This document shows, one piece after another, positions 1-8,045 of a DNA stretch of 64,000 nt. Position 1 is the first letter of the stretch. Each line of letters starts with the position of its first letter. A program made the translations under genes and the position numbers. Where the stretch lies: the NCBI GenBank assembly GCA_021647985.1, contig JAKITQ010000012.1:1-64000 (forward strand), written 5' to 3'. The notes beneath the pieces are model-generated. The model worked only from the letters and a program-made list of their open reading frames with translations, was not told the DNA's origin and made no database searches. The stretch comes from Flavobacteriaceae bacterium. GTDB taxonomy: Bacteria; Bacteroidota; Bacteroidia; Flavobacteriales; Flavobacteriaceae.

Positions 1-84
1 AAAAATATTTATGTATTTTTGTCGAATTCTTTTGGATTTGGAGGAACCAACTCCGTAATTATTGTGAAAAAAATAAAAAGATAG
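1..84 (+). CDS. beta-ketoacyl-ACP synthase, C-terminal end (partial)
   Basis: The first 27 codons of the window, read in frame 1 to a TAG at 82-84, end in NSFGFGGTNSVIIVKK. This is the glycine-rich tail found at the C-terminus of KAS I/II ketosynthases, and the ketosynthase at 11207 ends in the similar NSFGFGGNCSTLIF. The body and the start lie left of the window, so the active site cannot be checked. The ACP gene begins 9 bases downstream on the same strand, so this is the upstream member of the polyene operon. Confidence 0.85.
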   Translation, partial: KNIYVFLSNSFGFGGTNSVIIVKKIKR

Positions 85-93
85 TATATAGAA

Positions 94-336
94 ATGGAGA
101 AAAATTTTATAATTAATAAAATTAATGATTTTTTAATAGATGAATTTGAGGTAGAAGCTGAAGAGTTAAAGCCAGAAGCAAATTTAAAAGAAACATTAGA
201 GTTAGACAGTTTAGATTTTGTTGATCTAGTGGTGTCGGTAGAGTCTAATTTTGATGTAAAATTGGTAGCTGATGACTTTGTTAGTATCATTACATTGAAA
301 GATTTCTATGATTTTATTGATCATAAATTGAATTAA
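94..336 (+). CDS. acyl carrier protein (first of two)
   Basis: This 80-residue acidic protein is a type II acyl carrier protein. The phosphopantetheine attachment site is visible as LDSLDFVDL, with Ser39 as the modified residue. It would hold acyl intermediates for the cytosolic ketosynthases and dehydratases of this locus. It sits between the truncated ketosynthase (9-base gap) and the LpxL-like acyltransferase (10-base gap), so it is co-transcribed with both. A second, only distantly similar ACP lies at 10951. Two carriers may serve two chains, the polyene and the resorcinol precursors; that division of labour is inference. Confidence 0.9.
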   Translation: MEKNFIINKINDFLIDEFEVEAEELKPEANLKETLELDSLDFVDLVVSVESNFDVKLVADDFVSIITLKDFYDFIDHKLN

Positions 337-346
337 ATTACTTTTA

Positions 347-1225
347 ATGTCGCAATGGGATGGCAAATCGAGAGGAGCGGTTCTTGGCTATAAAATATTT
401 ATTTTTTTAATAAAAAATGTAGGTCTAAGAGCAGCATACTTTTTGCTTTACTTTGTAGCATTTTACTTTCTGTTATTTTCTTGGCAAGGAACCAAAGCAA
501 GTTTTTATTATTTTCATAATCGTTTGGGCTTTTCTACGCTTAGAAGTATAGGAAAGATTTATAAAAGCTATTTTGTATTTGGGCAAACGATTATCGATAA
601 AATTGTTATTTCTTCTGGAATTAAAAATAAGTTCACCTATGAGCATGACGGAGGAGAGGCTATCGTTCAATTGTTAAAAGAAAAAAAAGGAGGAATTTTA
701 ATTAGTGCCCATGTAGGTAATTTTGAAATTGCAGATTACTTTTTTAATGAGTTAGAAAATAGCTCGCAAATCAACCTTGTTGCTACAGACAGAGAGCATC
801 GTGCCATTAAAGAGTATCTGGAAAGTATGTCTTTGAAAAACAATTTGAAATTTATTGTTGTTAATGAAGATTTATCTCATATTTTTGAAATCAATAATGC
901 ATTGAGTAATAATGAACTGGTATGTTTTACCGGTGACAGATATTTTGAAGGGAATAAGGTTTTAACTGAGACCTTACTGGGTAAAAAAGCGAAGTTTCCG
1001 GCAGGAACTTTTCTGTTAGGATCAAGAATAAATGTACCGGTTTTGTTTGTATATGTAATGAAAGAAACAAGCAAACATTACCATTTATATACGCGTAAAG
1101 CCAATTTTAAAAATAGAGATGCACAAGACCTTTTAAAAAGTTATACGAAAAGTGTAGAGTGGATTTTGAAAAAATATCCATATCAATGGTTTAATTATTT
1201 TGATTTTTGGAATGATATAAAATAG
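347..1225 (+). CDS. LpxL/HtrB-like acyltransferase
   Basis: This 292-residue protein belongs to the lipid A late-acyltransferase family. The family's H-x4-D/E catalytic motif is visible as HVGNFE (His122, Glu127), preceded by a hydrophobic N-terminal segment at about residues 15-45 that would anchor it in the inner membrane. Family members transfer an acyl group from ACP to a hydroxyl. Placed directly between an ACP and darA it is unlikely to be the housekeeping lipid A enzyme. A role in acylating the pigment or an intermediate is inference. It ends 7 bases before the TTG start of darA. Confidence 0.82.
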   Translation: MSQWDGKSRGAVLGYKIFIFLIKNVGLRAAYFLLYFVAFYFLLFSWQGTKASFYYFHNRLGFSTLRSIGKIYKSYFVFGQTIIDKIVISSGIKNKFTYEHDGGEAIVQLLKEKKGGILISAHVGNFEIADYFFNELENSSQINLVATDREHRAIKEYLESMSLKNNLKFIVVNEDLSHIFEINNALSNNELVCFTGDRYFEGNKVLTETLLGKKAKFPAGTFLLGSRINVPVLFVYVMKETSKHYHLYTRKANFKNRDAQDLLKSYTKSVEWILKKYPYQWFNYFDFWNDIK

Positions 1226-1232
1226 AATAGAT

Positions 1233-2156
1233 TTGAAAAATGTTTTAGTAGTTTACTACACCCAGTCGGGACAGTTATTAGATATTGCAAAAAATATTAC
1301 CAACGAGTTAGCATCATCAGAAGATGTAAATCTTAGCTTTTACGAAATTAAGCTCAAAGAAAATTTTCCATTTCCATGGGATAAATCTACTTTTTATGAT
1401 GCGTTTCCAGAATCCTTTATACAGATTCCTGCAGACTTAACCGATTTAAATAACCCTTTGCTAAAGCAAAAATATGATTTAGTTGTTGTGGCATACCAGA
1501 TTTGGTATTTATCTCCTGCAGTTCCAATAAACTCTTTCCTAAAAAATAAAGTTGCTAAACAATTGTTAGCAAATACGCCTGTGCTAACAGTTATTGGCTG
1601 TAGAAATATGTGGGTAATGGCACAAGAAAAAATGAAGAAATTGCTTGTAGATAATGGAGCAAATCTTGTTGGGCACATTTCATTATTTGACAGACATCCA
1701 AATCATATAAGTGTTATTACCATATTTGATTGGGCTTTTTCGGGTGTTAAAAAAAGAATTTTAGGTATTTTTCCTAAACCGGGAGTATCTGATAAAGATA
1801 TTGAAAACTCTAAAAGATTTAGTAATGATATATTACAGACGGTACAGTCGAATAAATATACAGACCTGCAAGATAAATTATTAAATAAAGGTGCTGTAGT
1901 AATCAAGCCTTTTTTAATTGTAACAGATAAAAGAGCACAGATTATTTTTGATAAATGGTCTTCTTTTGTGTATAAAAAGGGTAAGGCAAAAGATCCGAAA
2001 AGGCAATTTAGGTTACAGATGTTTAGTTATTATTTAATGTTTGCAATTTGGATTATTGCTCCTTTGGTTTTTATTGTATATTTGTTCACTTTTCCCTTTA
2101 CGATGGCTAAAAGGAAGAAGGAAAAATATTATTACTCACATACCAAATTAAAATAG
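1233..2156 (+). CDS. darA: dialkylresorcinol condensing enzyme DarA
   Basis: DarA acts with DarB in the dialkylresorcinol pathway known from Pseudomonas and Bacteroidota, where the pair condenses two beta-keto acyl chains and aromatises the ring. The N-terminus, MKNVLVVYYTQSGQLLDIA, has the flavodoxin-like nucleotide-binding pattern (strand, then T-x-S-G), and a hydrophobic segment lies near the C-terminus at about residues 265-290. The start is a TTG: no in-frame ATG precedes the conserved first strand, which begins immediately. darB follows directly after the stop. Length (307 residues) and the darA-darB order make the call firm. In flexirubin producers this ring is esterified to the aryl polyene acid. 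Confidence 0.9.
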   Translation: MKNVLVVYYTQSGQLLDIAKNITNELASSEDVNLSFYEIKLKENFPFPWDKSTFYDAFPESFIQIPADLTDLNNPLLKQKYDLVVVAYQIWYLSPAVPINSFLKNKVAKQLLANTPVLTVIGCRNMWVMAQEKMKKLLVDNGANLVGHISLFDRHPNHISVITIFDWAFSGVKKRILGIFPKPGVSDKDIENSKRFSNDILQTVQSNKYTDLQDKLLNKGAVVIKPFLIVTDKRAQIIFDKWSSFVYKKGKAKDPKRQFRLQMFSYYLMFAIWIIAPLVFIVYLFTFPFTMAKRKKEKYYYSHTKLK

Positions 2157-2166
2157 ATTGTATAAA

Positions 2167-3300
2167 ATGTCGGACGTTTATATCAATAGAATTTCCAAGA
2201 CTTTACCAAACAATCCAGTTTCGAATGATGAAATGGAAGATATCTTAGGATATATAGATGGGAAAAAATCAAAGGCAAGAGCACTTATTCTTCGTAGCAA
2301 TAAGATCAAAACGAGATACTACTGTTTGGATGAAAACAGAAATATAACACATACAAATGCACAATTAACAAAAGAAGCAATTGATGAATTATTTGATGCA
2401 GAATTCACAGAAGAAGATGTAGAGGTTTTATCATGTGGAACAACTACTCCAGACCAATTATTACCTTCGCATGCGGTAATGGTACATGGTCTGTTTGATA
2501 AGAGAAGTTATGAATTAAATTCAGCTTCCGGGATTTGTACATCAGGTATGAATGCATTAAAATTTGGTTTTTTATCTGTAAAATCAGGAAGCACCAATAA
2601 TGCAGTGTGTGCTGCTTCTGAAAGGTTTTCAACATGGATGCTTGCTGAAAAGTTTGATAATGAAGTTGAAAATTTAAAATTCTTACAAGAAAAACCAATT
2701 ATAGCCTTTAAAAAGGAATTTTTAAGATGGATGTTGTCTGACGGTTCTTCGGCAATGCTTTTGGAAAATAAACCAAAAGGTAAAATGTCGTTAAAAATTG
2801 AATGGATGGAAGCATTTTCTTATGCACACGAATTAGATACTTGTATGTATGCCGGTGGTGACAAACAGGAAGACGGTTCTATCAAACCATGGAATGAATA
2901 TACGCCTGAAGAATGGCTTACTAAATCTGTTTTCTCATTAAAACAAGATGTTAAATTACTAGACGCTAATATTTTACAAAAAGGTGTTCTTAGCATGGCT
3001 GAAGCCTTAAAAAAGCATAAAGTTGACCCTTCTACTATTAATCATTTTTTACCACATATTTCTTCCTTTTATTTTAAAGATGGTTTAAAAGAACAAATGG
3101 ATGAAAAAGGTATTAATGTACCTGCTGATAGTTGGTTTTTAAACTTAGACAGCGTTGGAAATATAGGATCAGCTTCTATTTATATTATGTTAGAAGAGTT
3201 ATTTCATTCAAGTAAATTAAAAAAAGGAGATTCTATATTTCTATGTGTTCCAGAGAGTGGTAGGTTTTCTTATGCTTACGCACTTTTAACAGTTTGTTAA
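2167..3300 (+). CDS. darB: beta-ketoacyl synthase III-like DarB
   Basis: This is a KAS III (FabH)-type condensing enzyme. Counting from the ATG at 2167, the active-site cysteine is Cys124 in SGICTSG. A downstream His lies in INHFLPHISSF and the Asn region in DSVGNIGSAS, giving the Cys-His-Asn triad of the family. DarB condenses two beta-keto acyl substrates into the diketone that DarA turns into a dialkylresorcinol. I prefer ATG 2167 to an in-frame TTG at 2158, because the protein then begins MSDVYINRISK, the usual start of the family. It lies 10 bases after darA and 12 before the first hot-dog dehydratase. Confidence 0.92.
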   Translation: MSDVYINRISKTLPNNPVSNDEMEDILGYIDGKKSKARALILRSNKIKTRYYCLDENRNITHTNAQLTKEAIDELFDAEFTEEDVEVLSCGTTTPDQLLPSHAVMVHGLFDKRSYELNSASGICTSGMNALKFGFLSVKSGSTNNAVCAASERFSTWMLAEKFDNEVENLKFLQEKPIIAFKKEFLRWMLSDGSSAMLLENKPKGKMSLKIEWMEAFSYAHELDTCMYAGGDKQEDGSIKPWNEYTPEEWLTKSVFSLKQDVKLLDANILQKGVLSMAEALKKHKVDPSTINHFLPHISSFYFKDGLKEQMDEKGINVPADSWFLNLDSVGNIGSASIYIMLEELFHSSKLKKGDSIFLCVPESGRFSYAYALLTVC

Positions 3301-3312
3301 ATTTTTTATAGA

Positions 3313-3732
3313 ATGATTGTTGATAGTGATAAAGTAAAAAAATTAATTCCTCAAAAAGAGCCGTTTGTAATGGTTGATGAATTATTAACTTATACAGAAG
3401 AGCATTTAAAATCTCGATTTAGAGTTGCATCCAATAATATTTTTGTTGAAGATAATCACTTTGTAGAATCAGGAATTATTGAACACATGGCACAGTCGGT
3501 AGCTTTACATACTGGTTACCACTTTTTTTTGAAGAATAAACCTGCGCCTATTGGTTACATTGGATCCATTAAAAGTGTGATAATTAACAGATTGCCAAAA
3601 ACAGGAGAATCTTTAGAAACTAAAGTTGATATTATTCAAGAATTTATGGGAGTAACTTTGGTAAATATTGAGGTTTTCTGTAAAAATGAAATCATCGCTA
3701 AAAGTCAAATGAAAACGGTATTGGCAAAATAA
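3313..3732 (+). CDS. ApeP-like hot-dog 3-hydroxyacyl-ACP dehydratase
   Basis: This 139-residue hot-dog fold protein resembles the ApeP dehydratases of aryl polyene clusters more than housekeeping FabZ. It has the N-terminal LIPQKEPFVMVDELL strand and, at residues 54-61, GIIEHMAQ, the central-helix motif of the ApeP group. The longer HFPGxPVxPG loop of FabZ is absent. It would remove water from 3-hydroxyacyl-ACP to introduce a double bond in the polyene. A related protein follows after 4 bases. The fold is clear; assignment as an active dehydratase rests on family resemblance. Confidence 0.8.
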   Translation: MIVDSDKVKKLIPQKEPFVMVDELLTYTEEHLKSRFRVASNNIFVEDNHFVESGIIEHMAQSVALHTGYHFFLKNKPAPIGYIGSIKSVIINRLPKTGESLETKVDIIQEFMGVTLVNIEVFCKNEIIAKSQMKTVLAK

Positions 3733-3736
3733 ATAA

Positions 3737-4210
3737 ATGGGTACGCTAAACAAAAATATTGATATAAGAAAATACTTACCACATAGAAAATCTATGTTAA
3801 TGGTTGATGCGTTAAAAACATTGACAATAGATTTTGTTAAAACAGAATTTTTAATAAAACAAAACAACATTTTTTTAAAAAATGATACTTTTATTGAATC
3901 GGGTTTGGTAGAGAATATAGCCCAAACATGCTCAATAATTGCAGGTAGTTCTTATTTTAATGATGGAGATGAAAGAAAAGAAAACAAATCAGAAGTTATA
4001 GGTTATATTACCACAATAAAAACTGTTAATATTTATAACTTACCCAAAATAAATGACCTTCTTATTTCAAATGGAAAAATGATTTCAAGATTTGATTTTG
4101 AAAATTATTTAACTTGTACTATGCAAGGTGAAATATGGTGTAATGATAAATTGATGTTAGACTGTTTATTGAACTTGTTTATTAAAGACATAAGTCATGA
4201 AAGAAAATGA
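3737..4210 (+). CDS. second, diverged hot-dog dehydratase-like protein
   Basis: This 157-residue protein shares the hot-dog architecture of its neighbour: a YLPHRKSMLMVDAL strand and a central GLVENIAQT helix at residues 56-64. It probably arose by tandem duplication and then diverged. Its helix has Asn where ApeP-like proteins have Tyr or His, and a charged insert follows at about residues 75-85. It may form a heterodimer with the protein encoded at 3313, or act as a non-catalytic partner; this is inference. Its last 14 bases overlap the next gene, which implies translational coupling. Confidence 0.65.
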   Translation: MGTLNKNIDIRKYLPHRKSMLMVDALKTLTIDFVKTEFLIKQNNIFLKNDTFIESGLVENIAQTCSIIAGSSYFNDGDERKENKSEVIGYITTIKTVNIYNLPKINDLLISNGKMISRFDFENYLTCTMQGEIWCNDKLMLDCLLNLFIKDISHERK

Positions 4211-4598
4211 AGTCCCTCAAGATAAGAGTCACCTTGCTTCTGCAAAAATGAATGAACTCTGTTATGTGGTAGATAAAAATGGTAATTATTCAACAAAACA
4301 AAGTTCAGGATGGGCTCCAAAAACTCTAGCACTTGATAAATCACTAGAGTTAATAGATGAACGTGTTAAAGAAATAAAGCAAAAGGTAATAAATAATGAA
4401 CTTAGTCCGATAGCATACTATATGGAATTGAATCGAATGGATCTTTCTGTTTTAGCAGCGTATTTTGGTAAATGGAAATGGATTGTAAAAAGACATTTTA
4501 ATCCTTCTAAATTTGATAAACTCACTTCAAAATCGTTAAAAAAATATGCAGATATTTTTAATATTAGTATGGATGAATTAAAAGAGATTTCGAAATAA
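4197..4598 (+). CDS. conserved hypothetical with HTH-like C-terminus
   Basis: I do not recognise this 133-residue protein. The N-terminal third is polar, and a helical segment runs from about residue 48 to 75. The C-terminal half (LSVLAAYFGKWKWIVKRHF, then a leucine/lysine-rich helix ending in NISMDELKEI) has the spacing of a small XRE-type helix-turn-helix core. It starts 14 bases inside the preceding hot-dog gene and ends one base before the BtrH-like gene, so it is a true member of the operon. It could be a small regulator or an assembly factor; the sequence does not decide. Confidence 0.6.
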   Translation: MKENEVPQDKSHLASAKMNELCYVVDKNGNYSTKQSSGWAPKTLALDKSLELIDERVKEIKQKVINNELSPIAYYMELNRMDLSVLAAYFGKWKWIVKRHFNPSKFDKLTSKSLKKYADIFNISMDELKEISK

Positions 4599-4599
4599 A

Positions 4600-5598
4600 A
4601 TGAAAATTGATTTTAAACATAAACAAACCGCTCATTGCGAAAATGGTGTTATTTCAAATTTGTTAACACATAATGGATTAAAAATTAGTGAACCCTTAGC
4701 ATTTGGATTAGGTTCAGGAATATTTTTTGTGTACTTACCATTTATAAAAGTAAATTTTGCACCAGCACTTAGTTTTAGACCGCAACCAGGGCTAATTTTT
4801 AAACGTATGACGAAACGTTTGGGGATTAAAATTAAAAGGCAAAAGTTTAAGAATCCAGAATCTGCAAAAAACACTTTGGATAAAATGCTTGCCAATAATA
4901 TCCCTGTAGGATTACAAGTTGGAGTTTTTAATCTCACCTATTTTCCAGACGAATACCGTTTCCATTTTAATGCACATAACTTAGTTGTTTATGGTAAGGA
5001 AGGTGATACTTATTTAATAAGTGATCCTGTAATGGAAAATACAACAATACTTACTTCAAAAGAATTAGAAACTGTAAGGTTTGCAAAAGGGGTTTATGCA
5101 CCCAAAGGGCAAATTTATTATCCAGTTGAAATACCAAAAGAAATTGATTTTGAAAGTGCGATTAAAAAAGCAATTAAGGCAACTTGCAGAGATATGTTAG
5201 CTCCTGTACCAATAGTTGGAGTAAAAGGTATGCGGATGGTTGCAAAGTCAATAAAAAAATGGCCTAAAAAAATTGGCATAAAAAAGACCAATCATTATTT
5301 AGGACAAATTGTAAGAATGCAGGAAGAGATAGGTACTGGTGGGGGAGGTTTTAGATTTATGTACGGTGCTTTTTTACAAGAAGCTTCAGAAATTTTAAAA
5401 AATAATGAATTAAAAAAACTTTCAAAAGAAATAACAGATATTGGTGATTTGTGGCGTGATTTTGCTTTAGATGCATCGCGTTTGTATAAAAATAGAAGTA
5501 ATGAATTTGATGGATATAATAAAGTCGCAGATAAATTATTTCATATAGCTAATATGGAAGAAGTATTTTACAAAAAATTAAAAAAAGCTATTGCCTAG
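4600..5598 (+). CDS. BtrH N-terminal domain protein (putative acyltransferase)
   Basis: This 332-residue protein has the papain-like BtrH_N domain, with His12-Cys13 at the start (QTAHCENGVISNLL) and GLGSGIFFVYLPF following, and then a DUF4872-type C-terminal half containing GTGGGGFRFMYG. The founding member, BtrH of butirosin biosynthesis, transfers an acyl group from an ACP to an amine of its acceptor. Here, beside ACPs and darAB, it is a candidate for releasing a polyene from its carrier onto a hydroxyl of the dialkylresorcinol. That role is inference. It is joined without a gap to the ABC transporter gene that follows. Confidence 0.75.
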   Translation: MKIDFKHKQTAHCENGVISNLLTHNGLKISEPLAFGLGSGIFFVYLPFIKVNFAPALSFRPQPGLIFKRMTKRLGIKIKRQKFKNPESAKNTLDKMLANNIPVGLQVGVFNLTYFPDEYRFHFNAHNLVVYGKEGDTYLISDPVMENTTILTSKELETVRFAKGVYAPKGQIYYPVEIPKEIDFESAIKKAIKATCRDMLAPVPIVGVKGMRMVAKSIKKWPKKIGIKKTNHYLGQIVRMQEEIGTGGGGFRFMYGAFLQEASEILKNNELKKLSKEITDIGDLWRDFALDASRLYKNRSNEFDGYNKVADKLFHIANMEEVFYKKLKKAIA

Positions 5599-6354
5599 AT
5601 GAGTAAAGCATTAATCCATATCAATCAATTGGCGAAAAAGTATAAGGACTCTGATTATTTTGCAGTGAATCCGTTGAGGTTGTCTATTCAAAAAAATGAA
5701 ATATTTGGGTTAATAGGGCCAAACGGAGCTGGTAAAACAACGCTTATTTCTATGCTTTGCGGTTTGGTAAAACCTACTGCTGGCACTATAGAAATTAAAG
5801 AGTTAAATTATAGAAAAAACAAAAATAAAATTCAAAATATAATTGGAGTTGTACCGCAAGAATACGCTTTGTATCCTACCTTGACTGCATTTGAAAACTT
5901 GATGTATTTTGGAGCGATGTACGGTTTGAAAGGAGAGAATTTCAAAAATAAAATTAAAGAATCATTAAAAAGATTAGGATTAACACGCTTTACAAATAAA
6001 AAAATAAAAACTTTTTCAGGAGGTATGAAGCGACGTGTTAATTTAATTGCAGGAACTTTACATAACCCAGAAATATTATTTTTAGACGAACCAACTGTTG
6101 GTGTTGATGTACAATCAAAAAATGTAATTATTCAACATTTAAAACAATTAAATAAAGAAGGATCGACAATTGTTTACACTTCGCATCACATGTTGGAAGC
6201 AGAAGATTTTTGTACAGATGTAGCAATTATTGATGATGGAAATATTATAGCGAGAGGGCATCCAACAGAATTGATTAAATCCGTTAAAATGGCATCTAAT
6301 TTAGAAGAGGTATATCTAAATTTGACAGGGGGAGAATTAAGAGATTATGCATAA
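5599..6354 (+). CDS. ABC transporter ATP-binding subunit
   Basis: This 251-residue cytosolic ATPase powers the permease encoded next. The Walker A motif is GPNGAGKTT (residues 40-48), the signature is FSGGMKRR, Walker B is ILFLDEPTVGVD and the switch histidine lies in YTSHHM. The set is typical of ABC-2 type drug and polysaccharide exporters (CcmA-like). The ATG follows the preceding stop directly, and the gene overlaps the permease by 8 bases. The context suggests export or membrane insertion of a pigment precursor, which the sequence alone cannot prove. Confidence 0.93.
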   Translation: MSKALIHINQLAKKYKDSDYFAVNPLRLSIQKNEIFGLIGPNGAGKTTLISMLCGLVKPTAGTIEIKELNYRKNKNKIQNIIGVVPQEYALYPTLTAFENLMYFGAMYGLKGENFKNKIKESLKRLGLTRFTNKKIKTFSGGMKRRVNLIAGTLHNPEILFLDEPTVGVDVQSKNVIIQHLKQLNKEGSTIVYTSHHMLEAEDFCTDVAIIDDGNIIARGHPTELIKSVKMASNLEEVYLNLTGGELRDYA

Positions 6355-7621
6355 GTTATGGCAATCAACATATAAAGAATTTTTACTCTTAAAAAGAGAT
6401 ATAGGGGGCTTAGTCATACTTTTTGTGATGCCATTAATTCTCGTTATAACTGTAACACTAATTCAAGAAAACACATCGCAACATATATTTAATTCAAAGA
6501 TTAATATTTTGCTAATTGATAATGATGTAGATGCGTTATCAAAAACTATTATTTCAAATTTAGCCAATAGTAATTCATTTGAAGTTGTTACAGAAATTGA
6601 CGGGAAACATATTACTGAAGAGCAGGTAAATGATTTGGTTTTGAGTAGTAAATATAAGTTTGCAATAATTATCCCTAAAGACTTAACGAAGAACTTAAGT
6701 GCCAAAGTATCGCAAAATGTTTCAAAAATATTAGAAGAATTTGAAATTTCAGAAAATGAGATAATTGAAAATAAAGTAATAGAACCACAGCAAATTAAAT
6801 TGTATTTTGACCCTACAATTCAATTATCGTTTAGAAATGGAATAAAAAATGCCATAGATAATATGATTTCTAAAATTGAAACACAATCTATTTACAAGGC
6901 ATTTAAAGACGAGTTAGAAATAGATAAAGATGTTTTTAAGAATGAAAAATTTATTACTTTTTTAGAAATAAACCCACAAAAAAACAACAAAGAGATCAAA
7001 CCTAATTCAGTACAACACAATGTTCCTGCATGGGCTTTATTTGCCATATTTTTTATCATCGTACCGCTTTCAATAAATATTGTAAATGAAAAAAATCAAG
7101 GAACATTTGTGCGATTAAAAACTAATCCTATTTCTTATGCTACAATTTTAGGAGGTAAAGTTATTATTTATTTAATAGTTTGTTTGATCCAATTTACCTT
7201 AATGTTATTGGTTGGCCTTTATTTATTCCCTAATTTAGGGCTTCCAAATTTTGATGTAAATGGTAGTTATTTTTTATTATTTTTAGTGGCTATATTTTCT
7301 GGTTTAGCTGCAATTGGTATCGGAATATTAATCGGCACAATTGCAAGTACACATGAGCAGTCTGCACCATTTGGAGCTACATTGGTAGTGATTTTAGCCG
7401 CAATTGGCGGGGTGTGGATTCCTGTATTTGCTATGCCTAATGTAATGCAGTTAATTGCGAAAATTTCGCCAATGAATTGGGGATTGAATTGTTTTTATGA
7501 TGTTATAATTCGCGATAACAGTTTTATAGAAATTTTACCTAAAATTTTATTGATGGGAATATTTTTTATTGTGATAACTGCTATTGCAATAAATTACGAT
7601 AAAGCTAAAAACACGATGTAG
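6347..7621 (+). CDS. ABC-2 type transporter permease
   Basis: This 424-residue membrane subunit pairs with the ATPase before it, whose gene it overlaps by 8 bases. It has one N-terminal membrane segment (about residues 20-40), a large extracytoplasmic domain to about residue 220, then a block of five or six hydrophobic helices. This is the layout of the ABC2_membrane_3 family. The substrate is not evident. Location between BtrH-like and thioesterase genes ties it to the polyene/resorcinol locus. Confidence 0.9.
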   Translation: MHKLWQSTYKEFLLLKRDIGGLVILFVMPLILVITVTLIQENTSQHIFNSKINILLIDNDVDALSKTIISNLANSNSFEVVTEIDGKHITEEQVNDLVLSSKYKFAIIIPKDLTKNLSAKVSQNVSKILEEFEISENEIIENKVIEPQQIKLYFDPTIQLSFRNGIKNAIDNMISKIETQSIYKAFKDELEIDKDVFKNEKFITFLEINPQKNNKEIKPNSVQHNVPAWALFAIFFIIVPLSINIVNEKNQGTFVRLKTNPISYATILGGKVIIYLIVCLIQFTLMLLVGLYLFPNLGLPNFDVNGSYFLLFLVAIFSGLAAIGIGILIGTIASTHEQSAPFGATLVVILAAIGGVWIPVFAMPNVMQLIAKISPMNWGLNCFYDVIIRDNSFIEILPKILLMGIFFIVITAIAINYDKAKNTM

Positions 7622-7623
7622 AG

Positions 7624-8037
7624 ATGGAGTTAAAGAAGCTTACCAATATTAGAATTAGATTCAATGAAACAGATCCGTTAGGAATTGTTTGGCACGGAAA
7701 CTACATTGCTTATTTTGAAGATGGGAGAGAAGATTTTTGTAACAAACACGGTATTTCATATATAGATGCAAAAGCAAATGGTTTTGCAACACCAATAGTC
7801 GAATCTATTTGCAAACATAAATTGCCATTAAAATATGGTGATATTGCAACAATTGAAACGACTTATGTTGACACACCTGCAAATAAAATGATTTTCACAT
7901 ATATTATTTATAACCCTAAAGGGGAAGTGGTTTGTACAGGTAAAACAACACAGGTTTTTATTACTGATAAAGGAGATTTGGTGTTAAATATTCCTGAATT
8001 TTTTGCAGCATGGAAAAAAAAGGTTGGATTATTATAA
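7624..8037 (+). CDS. acyl-CoA/ACP thioesterase, 4-HBT family
   Basis: This 137-residue hot-dog thioesterase shows the YbgC/4-hydroxybenzoyl-CoA thioesterase signature RFNETDPLGIVWHGNY, with the catalytic Asp at residue 17. Members hydrolyse acyl-CoA or acyl-ACP thioesters in the cytosol. In aryl polyene loci the equivalent protein (ApeK-like) is thought to release chains or remove misprimed ones; which role applies here is inference. It starts 2 bases after the ABC permease stop and ends 8 bases before a ketosynthase. Confidence 0.87.
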   Translation: MELKKLTNIRIRFNETDPLGIVWHGNYIAYFEDGREDFCNKHGISYIDAKANGFATPIVESICKHKLPLKYGDIATIETTYVDTPANKMIFTYIIYNPKGEVVCTGKTTQVFITDKGDLVLNIPEFFAAWKKKVGLL

Positions 8038-8045
8038 TAGAATAA

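Noticed and set aside
2158-2166. TTG start for darB nine bases before the ATG
   Set aside because: It adds only three residues, and the ATG at 2167 gives the usual family N-terminus.
3313-3732. Housekeeping FabZ
   Set aside because: It lacks the HFPGxPVxPG loop with the FabZ His-Glu spacing and instead has the ApeP-type GIxEHMAQ helix, within a secondary-metabolite operon.
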